From the NCBI RefSeq assembly GCF_900156335.1, contig NZ_FTMZ01000002.1, forward strand, positions 282,293 to 346,292: a DNA stretch of 64,000 nt, given 5' to 3'. Positions within the stretch are counted from its first letter, which is position 1. Each line of letters opens with the position of its first letter. The translations under genes and the position numbers were made by a program. Shown here piece by piece: positions 51,275 through 60,229 of this stretch. Origin of the DNA: Sphaerotilus natans (GTDB lineage Bacteria > Pseudomonadota > Gammaproteobacteria > Burkholderiales > Burkholderiaceae_C). Under the pieces are notes generated by a model. It saw only the letters and a list, made by a program, of their open reading frames with translations, ran no database searches and had not been told where the DNA came from.

Positions 51275-52456
51275 GTGGCGAACGATTTCCTCTTCACGTC
51301 CGAATCGGTGTCCGAGGGACACCCCGACAAGGTGGCCGACCAGATCTCGGACGCGATCCTCGACGCCATCCTGGCGCAGGATCCGCGCTCGCGCGTGGCC
51401 GCCGAGACGCTGACCAACACCGGTCTGGTCGTGCTGGCCGGCGAGATCACCACCAACGCGCATGTCGACTACATCCAGGTCGCGCGTGACACGATCAAGC
51501 GCATCGGCTACGACAACACCGAGTACGGCATCGACTACAAGGGCTGCGCGGTGCTGGTGGCCTACGACAAGCAGTCGAACGACATCGCCCAGGGCGTGGA
51601 CCACGCCTCCGACGACCACCTCAACACCGGCGCCGGCGACCAGGGCCTGATGTTCGGCTACGCCTGCGACGAGACGCCTGAGCTGATGCCCGCGCCGATC
51701 TACTACGCGCACCGCGTGGTCGAGCGCCAGGCCCAGCTGCGCAAGGACGGCCGCCTGCCCTTCCTGCGCCCGGACGCCAAGAGCCAGATCACGATGCGCT
51801 ACGTGGACGGCAAGCCCCACAGCATCGACACCGTGGTGCTCTCCACCCAGCACAGCCCGGACCAGTCCGAGACGGCCACGAAGATGAAGGCCAGCTTCTA
51901 CGAGGCCTGCATCGAGGAGATCATCAAGCCGGTGCTGCCCAAGGAATGGCTGCAGGACACCCAGTACCTGATCAACCCGACCGGCCGCTTCGTCATCGGC
52001 GGCCCGCAGGGCGACTGCGGCCTGACCGGGCGCAAGATCATCGTCGACACCTACGGCGGCGCCTGCCCGCACGGCGGCGGCGCCTTCTCGGGCAAGGATC
52101 CGACGAAGGTGGACCGCTCGGCCGCCTACGCCGCGCGCTATGTCGCCAAGAACGTGGTCGCCGCCGGTCTGGCGCGCCAGTGCCAGATCCAGGTGAGCTA
52201 CGCCATCGGCGTGGCCCGTCCGATCAACATCACCGTCTACACCGAAGGCACCGGCGTGATCCCGGACGCGCAGATCGCCGCGCTGGTCCAGGAGCACTTC
52301 GACCTGCGCCCGAAGGGCATCATCCAGATGCTCGACCTGCTGCGTCCGATCTACTCGAAGACCGCCGCCTACGGCCACTTCGGCCGCGAGGAGCCGGAAT
52401 TCGCCTGGGAGCGCACCGACAAGGCACAGCTGCTGCGCGCGGCCGCCGGCCTGTGA
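51275..52456 (+). CDS. metK: S-adenosylmethionine synthetase
   Basis: This 393-residue cytosolic enzyme makes SAM from methionine and ATP. It shows [42 protein letters not shown] (ATP-binding hexapeptide), [63 protein letters not shown] and the final [12 protein letters not shown]. The start is GTG at 51275, eight bases after AGGAG. A perfect bidirectional terminator follows. Confidence 0.97.
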   Translation: MANDFLFTSESVSEGHPDKVADQISDAILDAILAQDPRSRVAAETLTNTGLVVLAGEITTNAHVDYIQVARDTIKRIGYDNTEYGIDYKGCAVLVAYDKQSNDIAQGVDHASDDHLNTGAGDQGLMFGYACDETPELMPAPIYYAHRVVERQAQLRKDGRLPFLRPDAKSQITMRYVDGKPHSIDTVVLSTQHSPDQSETATKMKASFYEACIEEIIKPVLPKEWLQDTQYLINPTGRFVIGGPQGDCGLTGRKIIVDTYGGACPHGGGAFSGKDPTKVDRSAAYAARYVAKNVVAAGLARQCQIQVSYAIGVARPINITVYTEGTGVIPDAQIAALVQEHFDLRPKGIIQMLDLLRPIYSKTAAYGHFGREEPEFAWERTDKAQLLRAAAGL

Positions 52457-52477
52457 ACCGGACGCTGACGCGATGAC

Positions 52478-52507
52478 AAAAGGGGCCGCAGATGCGGCCC
52501 CTTTTTT
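52478..52507. terminator. Bidirectional rho-independent terminator between metK and the chemoreceptor gene
   Basis: GGGGCCGC (52482-52489) and GCGGCCCC (52494-52501) form a perfect 8-bp stem with an AGAT loop. It is followed by TTTTTT on the plus strand (metK) and preceded by AAAA on the minus-strand side, serving the convergent chemoreceptor gene as well. Confidence 0.92.
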
Positions 52508-52530
52508 GTGCGCCAGCGCAGGCGACGGAC

Positions 52531-54123
52531 TCAGTGCCGCCCATGCGCGTCGACGCGGAACACCGCGACCGCATCGACCAGCGTGCGCGCCTGCTCGGCC
52601 AGGTGCTCGGCCGACGAGGTGCCCTGGCTGACCAGCCCGGCGTTCTGCTGCGTGACCTGATCCATCTGCGAGACCGCCTGGCCGACCTGGGCCACGCCGG
52701 TGCTCTGCTCCTCGCTGGCGACGCTGATCTCGCCGACCAGATCGGCCACCCGCTGGATCGACTGCACGATCTCCTGCATCTTGCGCCCGGCCTCGTCGGC
52801 CTGCAGCGAGCCCTGCTCGACCCGCTCGACGCTGGTGGAGATCAGCGACTTGATCTCGCGCGCGGCCTCGGCCGAGCGCAGCGCCAGCGTGCGCACCTCG
52901 CCGGCGACGACCGCAAAGCCCCGGCCCTGCTCGCCGGCCCGCGCGGCTTCCACCGCCGCGTTCAGCGCCAGGATGTTGGTCTGGAAGGCAATGCCGTCGA
53001 TCACGCCGATGATGTCGGCGATCTTGCGCGAGGCCTCGTGAATGCCGCGCATCGTCTGCACCACCTGGGTGACCACCTCGCCGCCCTGCGCGGCCACCTG
53101 CGAGGACTCGCGCGCCACCGCGCTGGCCTGGCGGGCGTTGTCGGCGTTGTGGCGCACCGTGGTGCCGAGCTGCTCCATGGTCGCGGCAGTCTGCTCCAGC
53201 GCCGCGGCCTGCTGCTCGGTGCGGGCGGAGAGGTCGCGGTTGCCCTGGGCGATCTGGCTGCTGGTGTCGGCCACCCGCTCGGAGCCCTCGCGCACCGCGC
53301 TGACCGCCTGCACCAGCGCGTCCTGCATGGCCTGGAGCTGAGCCATCAGGCTGTCGCGGTCGCCGGCGCGCACCGGCACCGGCGTGCACAGATCGCCGCC
53401 CGCCACCGAGCGTGCGATCTCGACCGCCACCGCCGGCTCGCCGCCGAGCTGGCGGCGCAGGCTGCGCACGATCAGCCCGGCCAGCGCACTGCCGGACAGC
53501 ACCGCCAGCAGCAGCAGCGCGCCCATCGACTTCATCGCGGTCGACTGGATGACAGCGGCTTCGGCACTGGCCTGGCTGCCCGCCTCGAGGGTGTGCTTCC
53601 AGAGCTTGTCCAGCGCGAGCAAGGCCTCGTCGACATGCATGCTGGCGGCACCGTCGCTGATGTCGGCGGCATCCTGCTGCTTGCCCTCCCGACCGAGCGA
53701 CACCACCTGCTGCTGGGTCTTGCGATAGGCCTCCCAAGCCTTGCGGAAGCTGGCCAGGTGCTCGCGGGTCTGCTCGTCGGAGGCACTGGCGGCATAGGCG
53801 GCCAGCGCCTCGTCGGCGGACTTCAGTGCGGCCCCGATCTTGTCCTCGTACTCGGCGTGATAGCTGCGGTCATCGGTGCGGCTGTGGCGGACCTCGAAGT
53901 CGCGCATCTCCAGCAGCGCGGCGCGGCTGGTGGCGAGCTGGGCGACCCCTGGCAGCCAGCGGGCCGACAGCTCGCCGGTGCGGCTGCCGACCTGATGCAG
54001 GCCGACCAGTCCGACGCCGCCCACGGCGCCGGCCAGCACGACACCGAGACCGAAGCCGAGACCGAGCCGTGCCCCCAGACTCAGGCGCGAGAACCGCTCG
54101 CGTGCGGCATGGGATGCGGCCAT
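52531..54123 (-). CDS. Methyl-accepting chemotaxis protein paired with a Cache protein
   Basis: This 530-residue receptor has TM1 at about 17-42 ([20 protein letters not shown]) and TM2 at about 197-217, with a four-helix-bundle-like periplasmic domain between them, a HAMP region ([19 protein letters not shown]) and the signalling tip [20 protein letters not shown]. Its gene starts seven bases after the stop of the Cache-domain gene. The receptor probably reads ligand binding through that periplasmic protein. It converges with metK. Confidence 0.92.
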   Translation of the reverse strand: MAASHAARERFSRLSLGARLGLGFGLGVVLAGAVGGVGLVGLHQVGSRTGELSARWLPGVAQLATSRAALLEMRDFEVRHSRTDDRSYHAEYEDKIGAALKSADEALAAYAASASDEQTREHLASFRKAWEAYRKTQQQVVSLGREGKQQDAADISDGAASMHVDEALLALDKLWKHTLEAGSQASAEAAVIQSTAMKSMGALLLLAVLSGSALAGLIVRSLRRQLGGEPAVAVEIARSVAGGDLCTPVPVRAGDRDSLMAQLQAMQDALVQAVSAVREGSERVADTSSQIAQGNRDLSARTEQQAAALEQTAATMEQLGTTVRHNADNARQASAVARESSQVAAQGGEVVTQVVQTMRGIHEASRKIADIIGVIDGIAFQTNILALNAAVEAARAGEQGRGFAVVAGEVRTLALRSAEAAREIKSLISTSVERVEQGSLQADEAGRKMQEIVQSIQRVADLVGEISVASEEQSTGVAQVGQAVSQMDQVTQQNAGLVSQGTSSAEHLAEQARTLVDAVAVFRVDAHGRH

Positions 54124-54130
54124 GACCGCC

Positions 54131-54622
54131 TCACTTCTTGTGGCCGATGTAGCTCACGCCGACGATGCGTCCGCCGCCGTCCTTGATCGGCCGGTAGCAG
54201 GCGTCGAAGGCGGTGCCCAGCACGTCGATCGGGCCGCAGAACTCGCTGCCCTTGCTGACCGCCTCGTAGGCGGCGTTGCGGGCCAGCTGCGTGCCCACGC
54301 CGCGCTTGCCCTCGGGCGTCAGCACATTGGTGCTGACGCGCACGAACTCGTCGCCATCCTTGACGAAGACGGTGGCGGTGGCGCCATGCGCCTTGCGGAC
54401 CGCGTCGACGACGTCGTAGTTGTTGTTGATCTTGCGGTCGCCGAAGAACAGCGCCGGCACCGTCTTGCCAGCCACCGTGTCGGTGCCGTCGATCTTGGCC
54501 GCACCGATGCGGGTCAAGCGGGCCTCGAGATCGGCGATCGTGGCCTTGGGGTCGGCGGCCTGCGCCGCGCCGGCGGCAGCCAGCGCCAGCACCGCAGCGC
54601 TCAGGAAGGTGAAGCGATTCAT
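54131..54622 (-). CDS. Free-standing Cache-domain periplasmic protein
   Basis: The product has 163 residues. The signal peptide is about 22 residues (cleavage after AQA). The mature part resembles the small-ligand sensor domain of the single Cache type (Cache_3/Cache_2): [59 protein letters not shown] and [27 protein letters not shown]. Normally this domain is built into chemoreceptors. Here it is separate, in front of a chemoreceptor gene, suggesting a periplasmic ligand-binding partner for it. It starts at MNRFTFL. The ligand is unknown. Confidence 0.8.
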   Translation of the reverse strand: MNRFTFLSAAVLALAAAGAAQAADPKATIADLEARLTRIGAAKIDGTDTVAGKTVPALFFGDRKINNNYDVVDAVRKAHGATATVFVKDGDEFVRVSTNVLTPEGKRGVGTQLARNAAYEAVSKGSEFCGPIDVLGTAFDACYRPIKDGGGRIVGVSYIGHKK

Positions 54623-54810
54623 GGCAGTCCAGGGTGTCGGAAAGGAGGGCCCGCCCGCCTGCACTGAAGGCAGACGAGAAGGGACATCCGATCGTGGCAC
54701 CCGGACGTTCCGGGCCAAGCCGCAAAGAGAGGCGGCAAGCGCGCTCTCATCGCGGCAGGCCGGACCTCAAGCTCAAGTGTCGAGCCTGTGTCGAGGTCCG
54801 GCGCTCAGCT

Positions 54811-55899
54811 TCAGCGGCGCGGCGGCCGGCCGGCACCGCCGGGGCGGCGCTCGCCGTGCTCCTCGCGCTGCGGCGCGCGCGCCGGGGCCTCGGCGGCCTC
54901 GCGGCGCGCCTGCGCCAGCAGCGCGTCAAGCTGGTCTTCGGGCACGCCACGCAGCACGCAGAAGCTCGAGCGCTTGAGCGAGCTGCGCTCGAAGTCGCGC
55001 AGCAGCTGGGCACGCTCGCGGCGCTGCGGATCCTCCGGCAGGCGCTCGACCGGGGCGTCCTGGCGCACCGGTGCCGCGGCCGGGCGGGCGGCCTCGTCAC
55101 GCGGCGGCCGTGCGGGCCGATCCTGGCGCTCCGGACGATCGGCGCGTTCAGGACGATCGCCGCGCGGCGGGCGGGCCTGGGCATCGCGGTCCTGGCGCGG
55201 CGGGCGGCTGCCCGGAGCGCGCGGTTCACGCGGTTCACGAACTTCACGGGCTTCGCGCGGCGGACGGCCTTCGCCCCGCGGCGGACGCGGTGCACGCGGG
55301 GGGCGCGGCTCACGAGGCTCACGGGCAGGTTCACCCGAGGCGGCCTCGCCCTGCGCCTGCGGTGCGGCGCCACGGCGCTGCTCGCGCTGCTGCTTCGCTT
55401 CCTGGGCGCGGCGCTCCTGGTGCAGCGCGCGGCGGCGGTCGAGCTCCTGCTGCGCGACCGTGCGGTGCTCGTCGCTGATGTCGCCGGCGGGCTGGCCGTC
55501 GAGGTCGGTGCGGCTGGCGGCCTTGGTCAGCGCGACCAGATAGGCGGTGCTGTTGGTGTGGCGGCGCAGGAAGGCCGACAGCGTCGCGCGGCTGAACACG
55601 CCCGGCGCACGCTCCTTGATGTCGGCCTGGATGCGCAGCTTCAGCGGCCTGGCCGGACCGTCGAACAGCGCGGGAAAGCGCTCGCGCAGCTGGCGGGCAC
55701 ATTCGGCCGGGCTCATGTCCGGAGTCTTGGCCGGGCTCGGTGCGGCCGCGGTCTGCTCGACTGCCGTTTCGGCGGCGGTCTCGGGTGCGGCGTCGGGGGC
55801 CGGACCGGAGACGGCGGCTGCCTCGATCGGCGCGGGGGTCTCGGGAGCCGGAGTGGCGGCGGTGACCTCGGCGTCGGTCGGGATCTCGGGGGTGGACAT
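54811..55899 (-). CDS. proQ: ProQ/FinO-family RNA chaperone with long basic tail
   Basis: This 362-residue RNA-binding protein has a Pro/Ala/Glu-rich N-terminus (1-60), a ProQ/FinO domain at about 62-165 (RQLRERFPALFDGPARPLKLRIQADI, GVFSRATLSAFLRRHTNSTAYLVAL), a very long Arg/Pro-rich disordered tail (about 176-280, repeated PREP/PPR units) and a short C-terminal module (about 285-335) with LLRDFERSSLKRSSFCVLRGV. ProQ proteins stabilise small RNAs and messages. The tail is much longer than in enterobacterial ProQ. It stands alone. Confidence 0.88.
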   Translation of the reverse strand: MSTPEIPTDAEVTAATPAPETPAPIEAAAVSGPAPDAAPETAAETAVEQTAAAPSPAKTPDMSPAECARQLRERFPALFDGPARPLKLRIQADIKERAPGVFSRATLSAFLRRHTNSTAYLVALTKAASRTDLDGQPAGDISDEHRTVAQQELDRRRALHQERRAQEAKQQREQRRGAAPQAQGEAASGEPAREPREPRPPRAPRPPRGEGRPPREAREVREPREPRAPGSRPPRQDRDAQARPPRGDRPERADRPERQDRPARPPRDEAARPAAAPVRQDAPVERLPEDPQRRERAQLLRDFERSSLKRSSFCVLRGVPEDQLDALLAQARREAAEAPARAPQREEHGERRPGGAGRPPRR

Positions 55900-55964
55900 G
55901 GTTCTGGTGGAACGGTGTTGGCAACGGAAGCCGCGATTGTGGCCCGAGTCGCGACCAGACGCCT

Positions 55965-57167
55965 TCAGGGCCGGCGCAGACGCACCTTCGAAGCGGCCAG
56001 ACGGGCCTGTTCGCGGGCCTTCTCCACGTCCTCGTCGCGCACCAGCGCCACGCCCATGCGCCGGCGCTCGAAGCTCTCGGGCTTGCCGAACAGGCGGATC
56101 TCCGAGCGCGGCACCCGCAGCGCCTCATCCACGCCGTCGAAGACCAGCCCCTCGGCCTCGACGCCGCCGTAGATGACCGCGCTGGCGCCGGCCGACTTCA
56201 GCGTCGTGTCCACCGGCAGGCCGAGGATGGCGCGCGCGTGCAGCTCGAACTCGTTCTGCCACTGGGTGCACATCGTCACCATGCCGGTGTCGTGCGGGCG
56301 CGGGCTCACCTCGCTGAACCAGACCTGGTCGCCACGGACGAAGAGCTCGACGCCGAACAGGCCCTGGCCGCCGAGGTCCTCGGTGACGGCACGGGCGATG
56401 CGCTGCGCCTCGGCCAGCGCCGCCGGCCGCATCGGGTGCGGCTGCCAGCTCTCGACATAGTCGCCGCGCACCTGCAGGTGGCCGATGGGGTCGCAGAAAT
56501 GCGTCTCGACCTGGCCAGCGGCGCCCAGCGCGCGCACCGTCAGCAGCGTGATCTCGTAGTCGAAGTCGATGAAGCCCTCGACGATGACGCGGCCGTGGCT
56601 GACGCGCCCGCCCGCCATCGCGTGGTCCCAGGCCGCCTGGACATCCTGCGGGCCGTCGAGCCGGCTCTGGCCCTTGCCGGAGCTGCTCATCACCGGCTTG
56701 ACCACGCAGGGGTAGCCGATGCCGGCGTCGATCGCCGCCTGCAGCTCCTCGAGCGAATCGCAGAAGCGGTAGGGGCTGGTGGGCAGGCCCAGCGTCTCGG
56801 CGGCGAGGCGGCGGATGCCCTCGCGGTCCATCGTCAGGCGCGCGGCGCGGGCGGTCGGGATGACGCGCACGACGCCCTCGGCCTCCAGCCGCTCCAGCTC
56901 GGGCGTGGCGATGGCCTCGATCTCGGGCACCACCAGGGCCGGCCGCTCGGCCTCGATCAGCGCGCGCAGCTGCGCCGGGTCGCTCATCGCGATGGTGCGG
57001 GCGTGGTGCGCGACCTGCTGGCCGGGGGCGTTCTCGTAGCGGTCGACCGCGATCGTCTCGACGCCGAGGCGCTGCAGCGCGATCAGCACTTCCTTGCCGA
57101 GCTCGCCGCTGCCGAGCAGCATGACGCGGGTGGCATGGGCGGACAGCGGGGTTCCGATCGGTTTCAT
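55965..57167 (-). CDS. purT: Formate-dependent phosphoribosylglycinamide formyltransferase
   Basis: This 400-residue ATP-grasp enzyme makes formyl-GAR in purine synthesis using formate, without tetrahydrofolate. Visible features: [64 protein letters not shown] (ATP-grasp lid), [40 protein letters not shown]. The start has an AGGAG Shine-Dalgarno sequence. It is single and divergent from ppk2. Confidence 0.95.
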   Translation of the reverse strand: MKPIGTPLSAHATRVMLLGSGELGKEVLIALQRLGVETIAVDRYENAPGQQVAHHARTIAMSDPAQLRALIEAERPALVVPEIEAIATPELERLEAEGVVRVIPTARAARLTMDREGIRRLAAETLGLPTSPYRFCDSLEELQAAIDAGIGYPCVVKPVMSSSGKGQSRLDGPQDVQAAWDHAMAGGRVSHGRVIVEGFIDFDYEITLLTVRALGAAGQVETHFCDPIGHLQVRGDYVESWQPHPMRPAALAEAQRIARAVTEDLGGQGLFGVELFVRGDQVWFSEVSPRPHDTGMVTMCTQWQNEFELHARAILGLPVDTTLKSAGASAVIYGGVEAEGLVFDGVDEALRVPRSEIRLFGKPESFERRRMGVALVRDEDVEKAREQARLAASKVRLRRP

Positions 57168-57318
57168 GCAGGCTCCTGGCAGGACGTGAGCAATCCTCCA
57201 TTGTGCCGGCTGCCCTGAAATTGACCCTCCGCAAGGACGGCGCGACGCAGGATTTTCATGATGCTGTCATCTGCACCCATCGTTCGGCCCATCTCGAACA
57301 CCGACCAGGGATTCCGCC

Positions 57319-58557
57319 ATGACCGCTCGCACCCGCTCCCGCCCCTCGACCGTCACGCCCGACGTGCCGAGCGGACCGCCCGCCGCCGGCGTGCCCCCAC
57401 AGCCCCCCCGGGCACCCCGGCGGCGCAAGCCGGCCGCACCGGTCGAGATGGCCGACAAGTCCGCACCGATCACCGCCACAAGGCTGGAGCATTACGAGGT
57501 CAGGGCCGCGACCGAGGCCGCGCAGGCCTCGCGCGAGATGGCGCTGTCGGACGTGATGGCCCGGCGCCAGCGCGGCGAGATCGACGACGCCACCTGGCGC
57601 GAGCAGCTGCAGGCGCTGATCGCCGGCTCCTCGCCGGACGATCTGGCGCTGATGCGCGGCTCGATGGCCGCGCGGCGCCAGCCCGTGCCGCTGCCCGGCG
57701 TCGATCCGGACACCGAGCTGGCGCCTGGCTGGCGCGACGGCGCCTATCCCTACCGCCACCTGATGGCGCGCAAGAACTACGAGCAGCAGAAGTACCGGCT
57801 GCAGGTCGAGCTGCTGAAGCTGCAGGCGTGGGTCAAGGAGACCGGTGCGCGCGTGGTCATCCTGTTCGAGGGCCGCGACGCCGCCGGCAAAGGCGGCACG
57901 ATCAAGCGCTTCATGGAGCACCTCAACCCGCGCGGCGCGCGTGTCGTCGCGCTGGAGAAGCCCAGCGAGATCGAGAGCGGCCAGTGGTACTTCCAGCGCT
58001 ATGTGCAGCATCTGCCCACGCGCGGCGAGATCGTGCTGTTCGACCGCTCCTGGTACAACCGCGCCGGCGTCGAGCGCGTCATGGGCTTCTGCAGCGACAC
58101 GCAGTACGAGCAGTTCATGCGCGAGGCGCCCGAGTTCGAACGCAATCTGGTGCGCAACGGCATCTTCCTGTTCAAGTTCTGGTTCTCGGTCAGCCGCGCC
58201 GAGCAGCGCCGCCGCTTCAAGGAGCGCGAGACGCACCCGCTCAAGCAGTGGAAGCTCAGCCCGATCGACAAGGCCAGCCTCGACAAGTGGGACGACTACA
58301 CCCGCGCGAAGGAGGCGATGTTCCTGCACACCGACACCCAGGACGCGCCGTGGACGGTCATCAAGTCGGACTGCAAGAAGCGCGCGCGCCTGAACGCGAT
58401 GCGCTATGTGCTGCACCGCATGCCCTACGCACGCAAGGAGCTGCGCACGCTCGGGCCGGTCGATCCGCTGATCGTCGGCCGGCCGGCCCTGGTCGGCAGC
58501 GCCTATGGCGAGGCCTATGGCAACGAGGACCAGCTCGCCGGCAGCACGCCGGCCTGA
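57319..58557 (+). CDS. ppk2: Polyphosphate kinase 2
   Basis: This 412-residue enzyme moves phosphate between polyphosphate and nucleotides (usually GDP or ADP). It has Walker A FEGRDAAGKGGTIKRF, FQRYVQHLPTRGEIVLFDRSWYNRAGVERVMGF (Walker B and lid), FKFWFSVSRAEQRRRF and the C-terminal PWTVIKSDCKKRARLNAMRYVL. The N-terminal 110 residues, with a Pro/Arg-rich start, are an extension beyond the catalytic core. It is separated from purT by a 151-bp divergent spacer and converges with the Lrp gene. Confidence 0.93.
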   Translation: MTARTRSRPSTVTPDVPSGPPAAGVPPQPPRAPRRRKPAAPVEMADKSAPITATRLEHYEVRAATEAAQASREMALSDVMARRQRGEIDDATWREQLQALIAGSSPDDLALMRGSMAARRQPVPLPGVDPDTELAPGWRDGAYPYRHLMARKNYEQQKYRLQVELLKLQAWVKETGARVVILFEGRDAAGKGGTIKRFMEHLNPRGARVVALEKPSEIESGQWYFQRYVQHLPTRGEIVLFDRSWYNRAGVERVMGFCSDTQYEQFMREAPEFERNLVRNGIFLFKFWFSVSRAEQRRRFKERETHPLKQWKLSPIDKASLDKWDDYTRAKEAMFLHTDTQDAPWTVIKSDCKKRARLNAMRYVLHRMPYARKELRTLGPVDPLIVGRPALVGSAYGEAYGNEDQLAGSTPA

Positions 58558-58581
58558 GCCGGCGCCGCCCGGCACCTGCGC

Positions 58582-59085
58582 TCAGGCGGCCGGGCCGGAG
58601 CGGCCGGTGCGCAGCTGCTCCAGCACGAAGCGCGCATGGCAGTCGCGCAGGCCGGGCAGCGTCTGCAGGCGTTCGGTCATGAAGCGGCCATGCTGGGCCA
58701 GATCGGCGCTGATCACCTTGAGCTGGTAGCGGCTCGGGTCGCAGCCCAGGCGCAGGCACTCGACCACCTCGGGCCAGTCCTGCAGCGCGCCGGCCAGCGC
58801 ATGGGCAGCCGCCGGCCCCGGCTCGAGGCGCAGCTCGATCAGCGCGGTCACCGTCAGGCCCAGGCGCTGCGGCGGCACGATGGCCGAGTAGCCGACGATG
58901 ACGCCGCTCTCCTCGAGCCGGCGCACCCGGCGCAGCACCGCCGAGGCCGAGAGCTGGACCTGTCCGGCCAGCTCGTCGAAGGTCATGCGGCCCTGCCGCT
59001 GCAGCGCATCGACGATGCGCCGATCGATGTCGTCGAGCGACGCCGGCGCCGGCGCGGTCACGGCAGAAGCGGAGGTGGAATCCAT
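58582..59085 (-). CDS. Lrp/AsnC-family transcriptional regulator
   Basis: This 167-residue protein has an N-terminal HTH (LDDIDRRIVDALQRQGRMTFDELAGQVQLSASAVLRRVRRLEESGVI) and a RAM/AsnC ligand-binding domain (VTALIELRLEPGPAAAHALAGAL, VVECLRLGCDPSRYQLKVISADL). The family senses amino acids and forms dimers or octamers. The start at MDSTSAS is chosen. No amino acid gene is adjacent; a lipase-like gene is upstream and ppk2 is convergent. The targets are unknown. Confidence 0.9.
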   Translation of the reverse strand: MDSTSASAVTAPAPASLDDIDRRIVDALQRQGRMTFDELAGQVQLSASAVLRRVRRLEESGVIVGYSAIVPPQRLGLTVTALIELRLEPGPAAAHALAGALQDWPEVVECLRLGCDPSRYQLKVISADLAQHGRFMTERLQTLPGLRDCHARFVLEQLRTGRSGPAA

Positions 59086-59164
59086 CGTTCGATGATTGCA
59101 GTTTCGGTGCGGACCATCCTGAATCCGACCTGAACCAAACGGTACCACGATCCGACCCTGAGGA

Positions 59165-60064
59165 TCATGTCCGTGCGCGCAGCGCCTGCTCGACCCGCCG
59201 GCGCAGGAGCGGATCGTCCAGCAGCTCGAGATGGCCGCGCGAGGGCAGCGTGAGCGCCGGCGCGCCCTCCAGCAGCGCGCAGCGCGGCGGAAAGACGATG
59301 GTGTCGCAGTTGCTGCGCACGCACAGGAAGCGCGCCCGCCAGGCCGGCGTCTCGGCCGCGGCCAGCGTCTGCAGCCAGTCGCTGTCCAGGCGCATCTGGC
59401 GAACATTCGGACGCAGGCCGAAGCGGGCCAGCCAGGTGCCGCGATGCGGCGTGCCGACGGTGATGACCCCGGCGACACGCGCACTGACGGCCTGCGGCGT
59501 CGCGCCGGCCTGCACCTGGGCACGCCACCAGGCCCGCAGCACCAGCCCGCCCATGCTGTGGCAGACCACCAGCGGCGCCTGTCCGGTCAGCGCCTCGAGC
59601 CGGCGGATCGCCGCGTCGATCACCGGCGCATGCGCGTCGATCGACACGAAGAGCGGCTCCAGGCTGGGCGCGATCACCGGCACGCCCAGCGCGCGCAGAC
59701 CGGGCTGCCAGTCGTTCCAGACGCCGCGGTTGCAGAGATGGCCGTGGATCAGCAAGACGCCACGAACGCCGGGAGCGGCGGCCTGCGCATCCGGCCAGCG
59801 GTGCTCGCGCAGCATCTGCTCGCCCAGGAACAGCCGGCTCGAGCAGCCGGTCTCGGCCGCCCAGGCGCGCCAGCGGGCCCGCCAGGACGGCCGCGCCAGC
59901 GCATCGCCCCGGTGCAGCGCGGCGGCCATCAGCATCTCGGCCAGCAGGGCCAGCGGATTGAGCAGCGGCAGCAGCAGCAGCGGCCACGGCAGCAGGCCCG
60001 CCAGCACCCCCGCCAGCACGCCGGCCATCAGCAGCAGCCCCAGTCCCAGTCCGATCGCCAGCAC
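59165..60064 (-). CDS. Alpha/beta hydrolase, lipase-like, membrane-anchored
   Basis: The product has 299 residues. A hydrophobic N-terminus of about 50 residues (LAIGLGLGLLLMAGVLAGVLAG and on) anchors it in the membrane. The catalytic domain has the oxyanion strand VLLIHGHLCNRGVW, the nucleophile GHSMGG-like CHSMGGL and TVGTPHRGTW, and the final SRGHLELLDD with the catalytic His. The start is GTG at 60064 with a GGAGG six bases upstream, since no ATG is near. It resembles PGAP1/lipase-type hydrolases. The substrate is unknown; divergent fadD suggests lipid metabolism. Confidence 0.8.
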   Translation of the reverse strand: MLAIGLGLGLLLMAGVLAGVLAGLLPWPLLLLPLLNPLALLAEMLMAAALHRGDALARPSWRARWRAWAAETGCSSRLFLGEQMLREHRWPDAQAAAPGVRGVLLIHGHLCNRGVWNDWQPGLRALGVPVIAPSLEPLFVSIDAHAPVIDAAIRRLEALTGQAPLVVCHSMGGLVLRAWWRAQVQAGATPQAVSARVAGVITVGTPHRGTWLARFGLRPNVRQMRLDSDWLQTLAAAETPAWRARFLCVRSNCDTIVFPPRCALLEGAPALTLPSRGHLELLDDPLLRRRVEQALRART

Positions 60065-60145
60065 CTTGCGCCTCCCGTCGTTGCGTGCGTGGCGGCCATG
60101 ATGCCGCGAGACGGCTGTCACTGAAGGGACAGGCCCCCGCCCACG

Positions 60146-60163
60146 CTCCGGGCAAGCCCGGAG
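60146..60163. repeat. 8-bp inverted repeat upstream of fadD
   Basis: CTCCGGGC (60146-60153) and GCCCGGAG (60156-60163) are perfect inverted copies separated by AA, about 67 bases before the fadD start. It is in the divergent spacer between the hydrolase and fadD genes. It may be a regulator site or a hairpin in the leader. No further evidence. Confidence 0.35.
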
Positions 60164-60229
60164 ACGCCGCGGTTCCGGGGCACCGAACAATCCGGCCCAC
60201 ACCGCCGACCCCGGCTCCGGAGGAGTTCC

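Noticed and set aside
57264..57270. Pho box upstream of ppk2
   Set aside because: Only one CTGTCAT half-site is present; the second half at the right spacing does not match.
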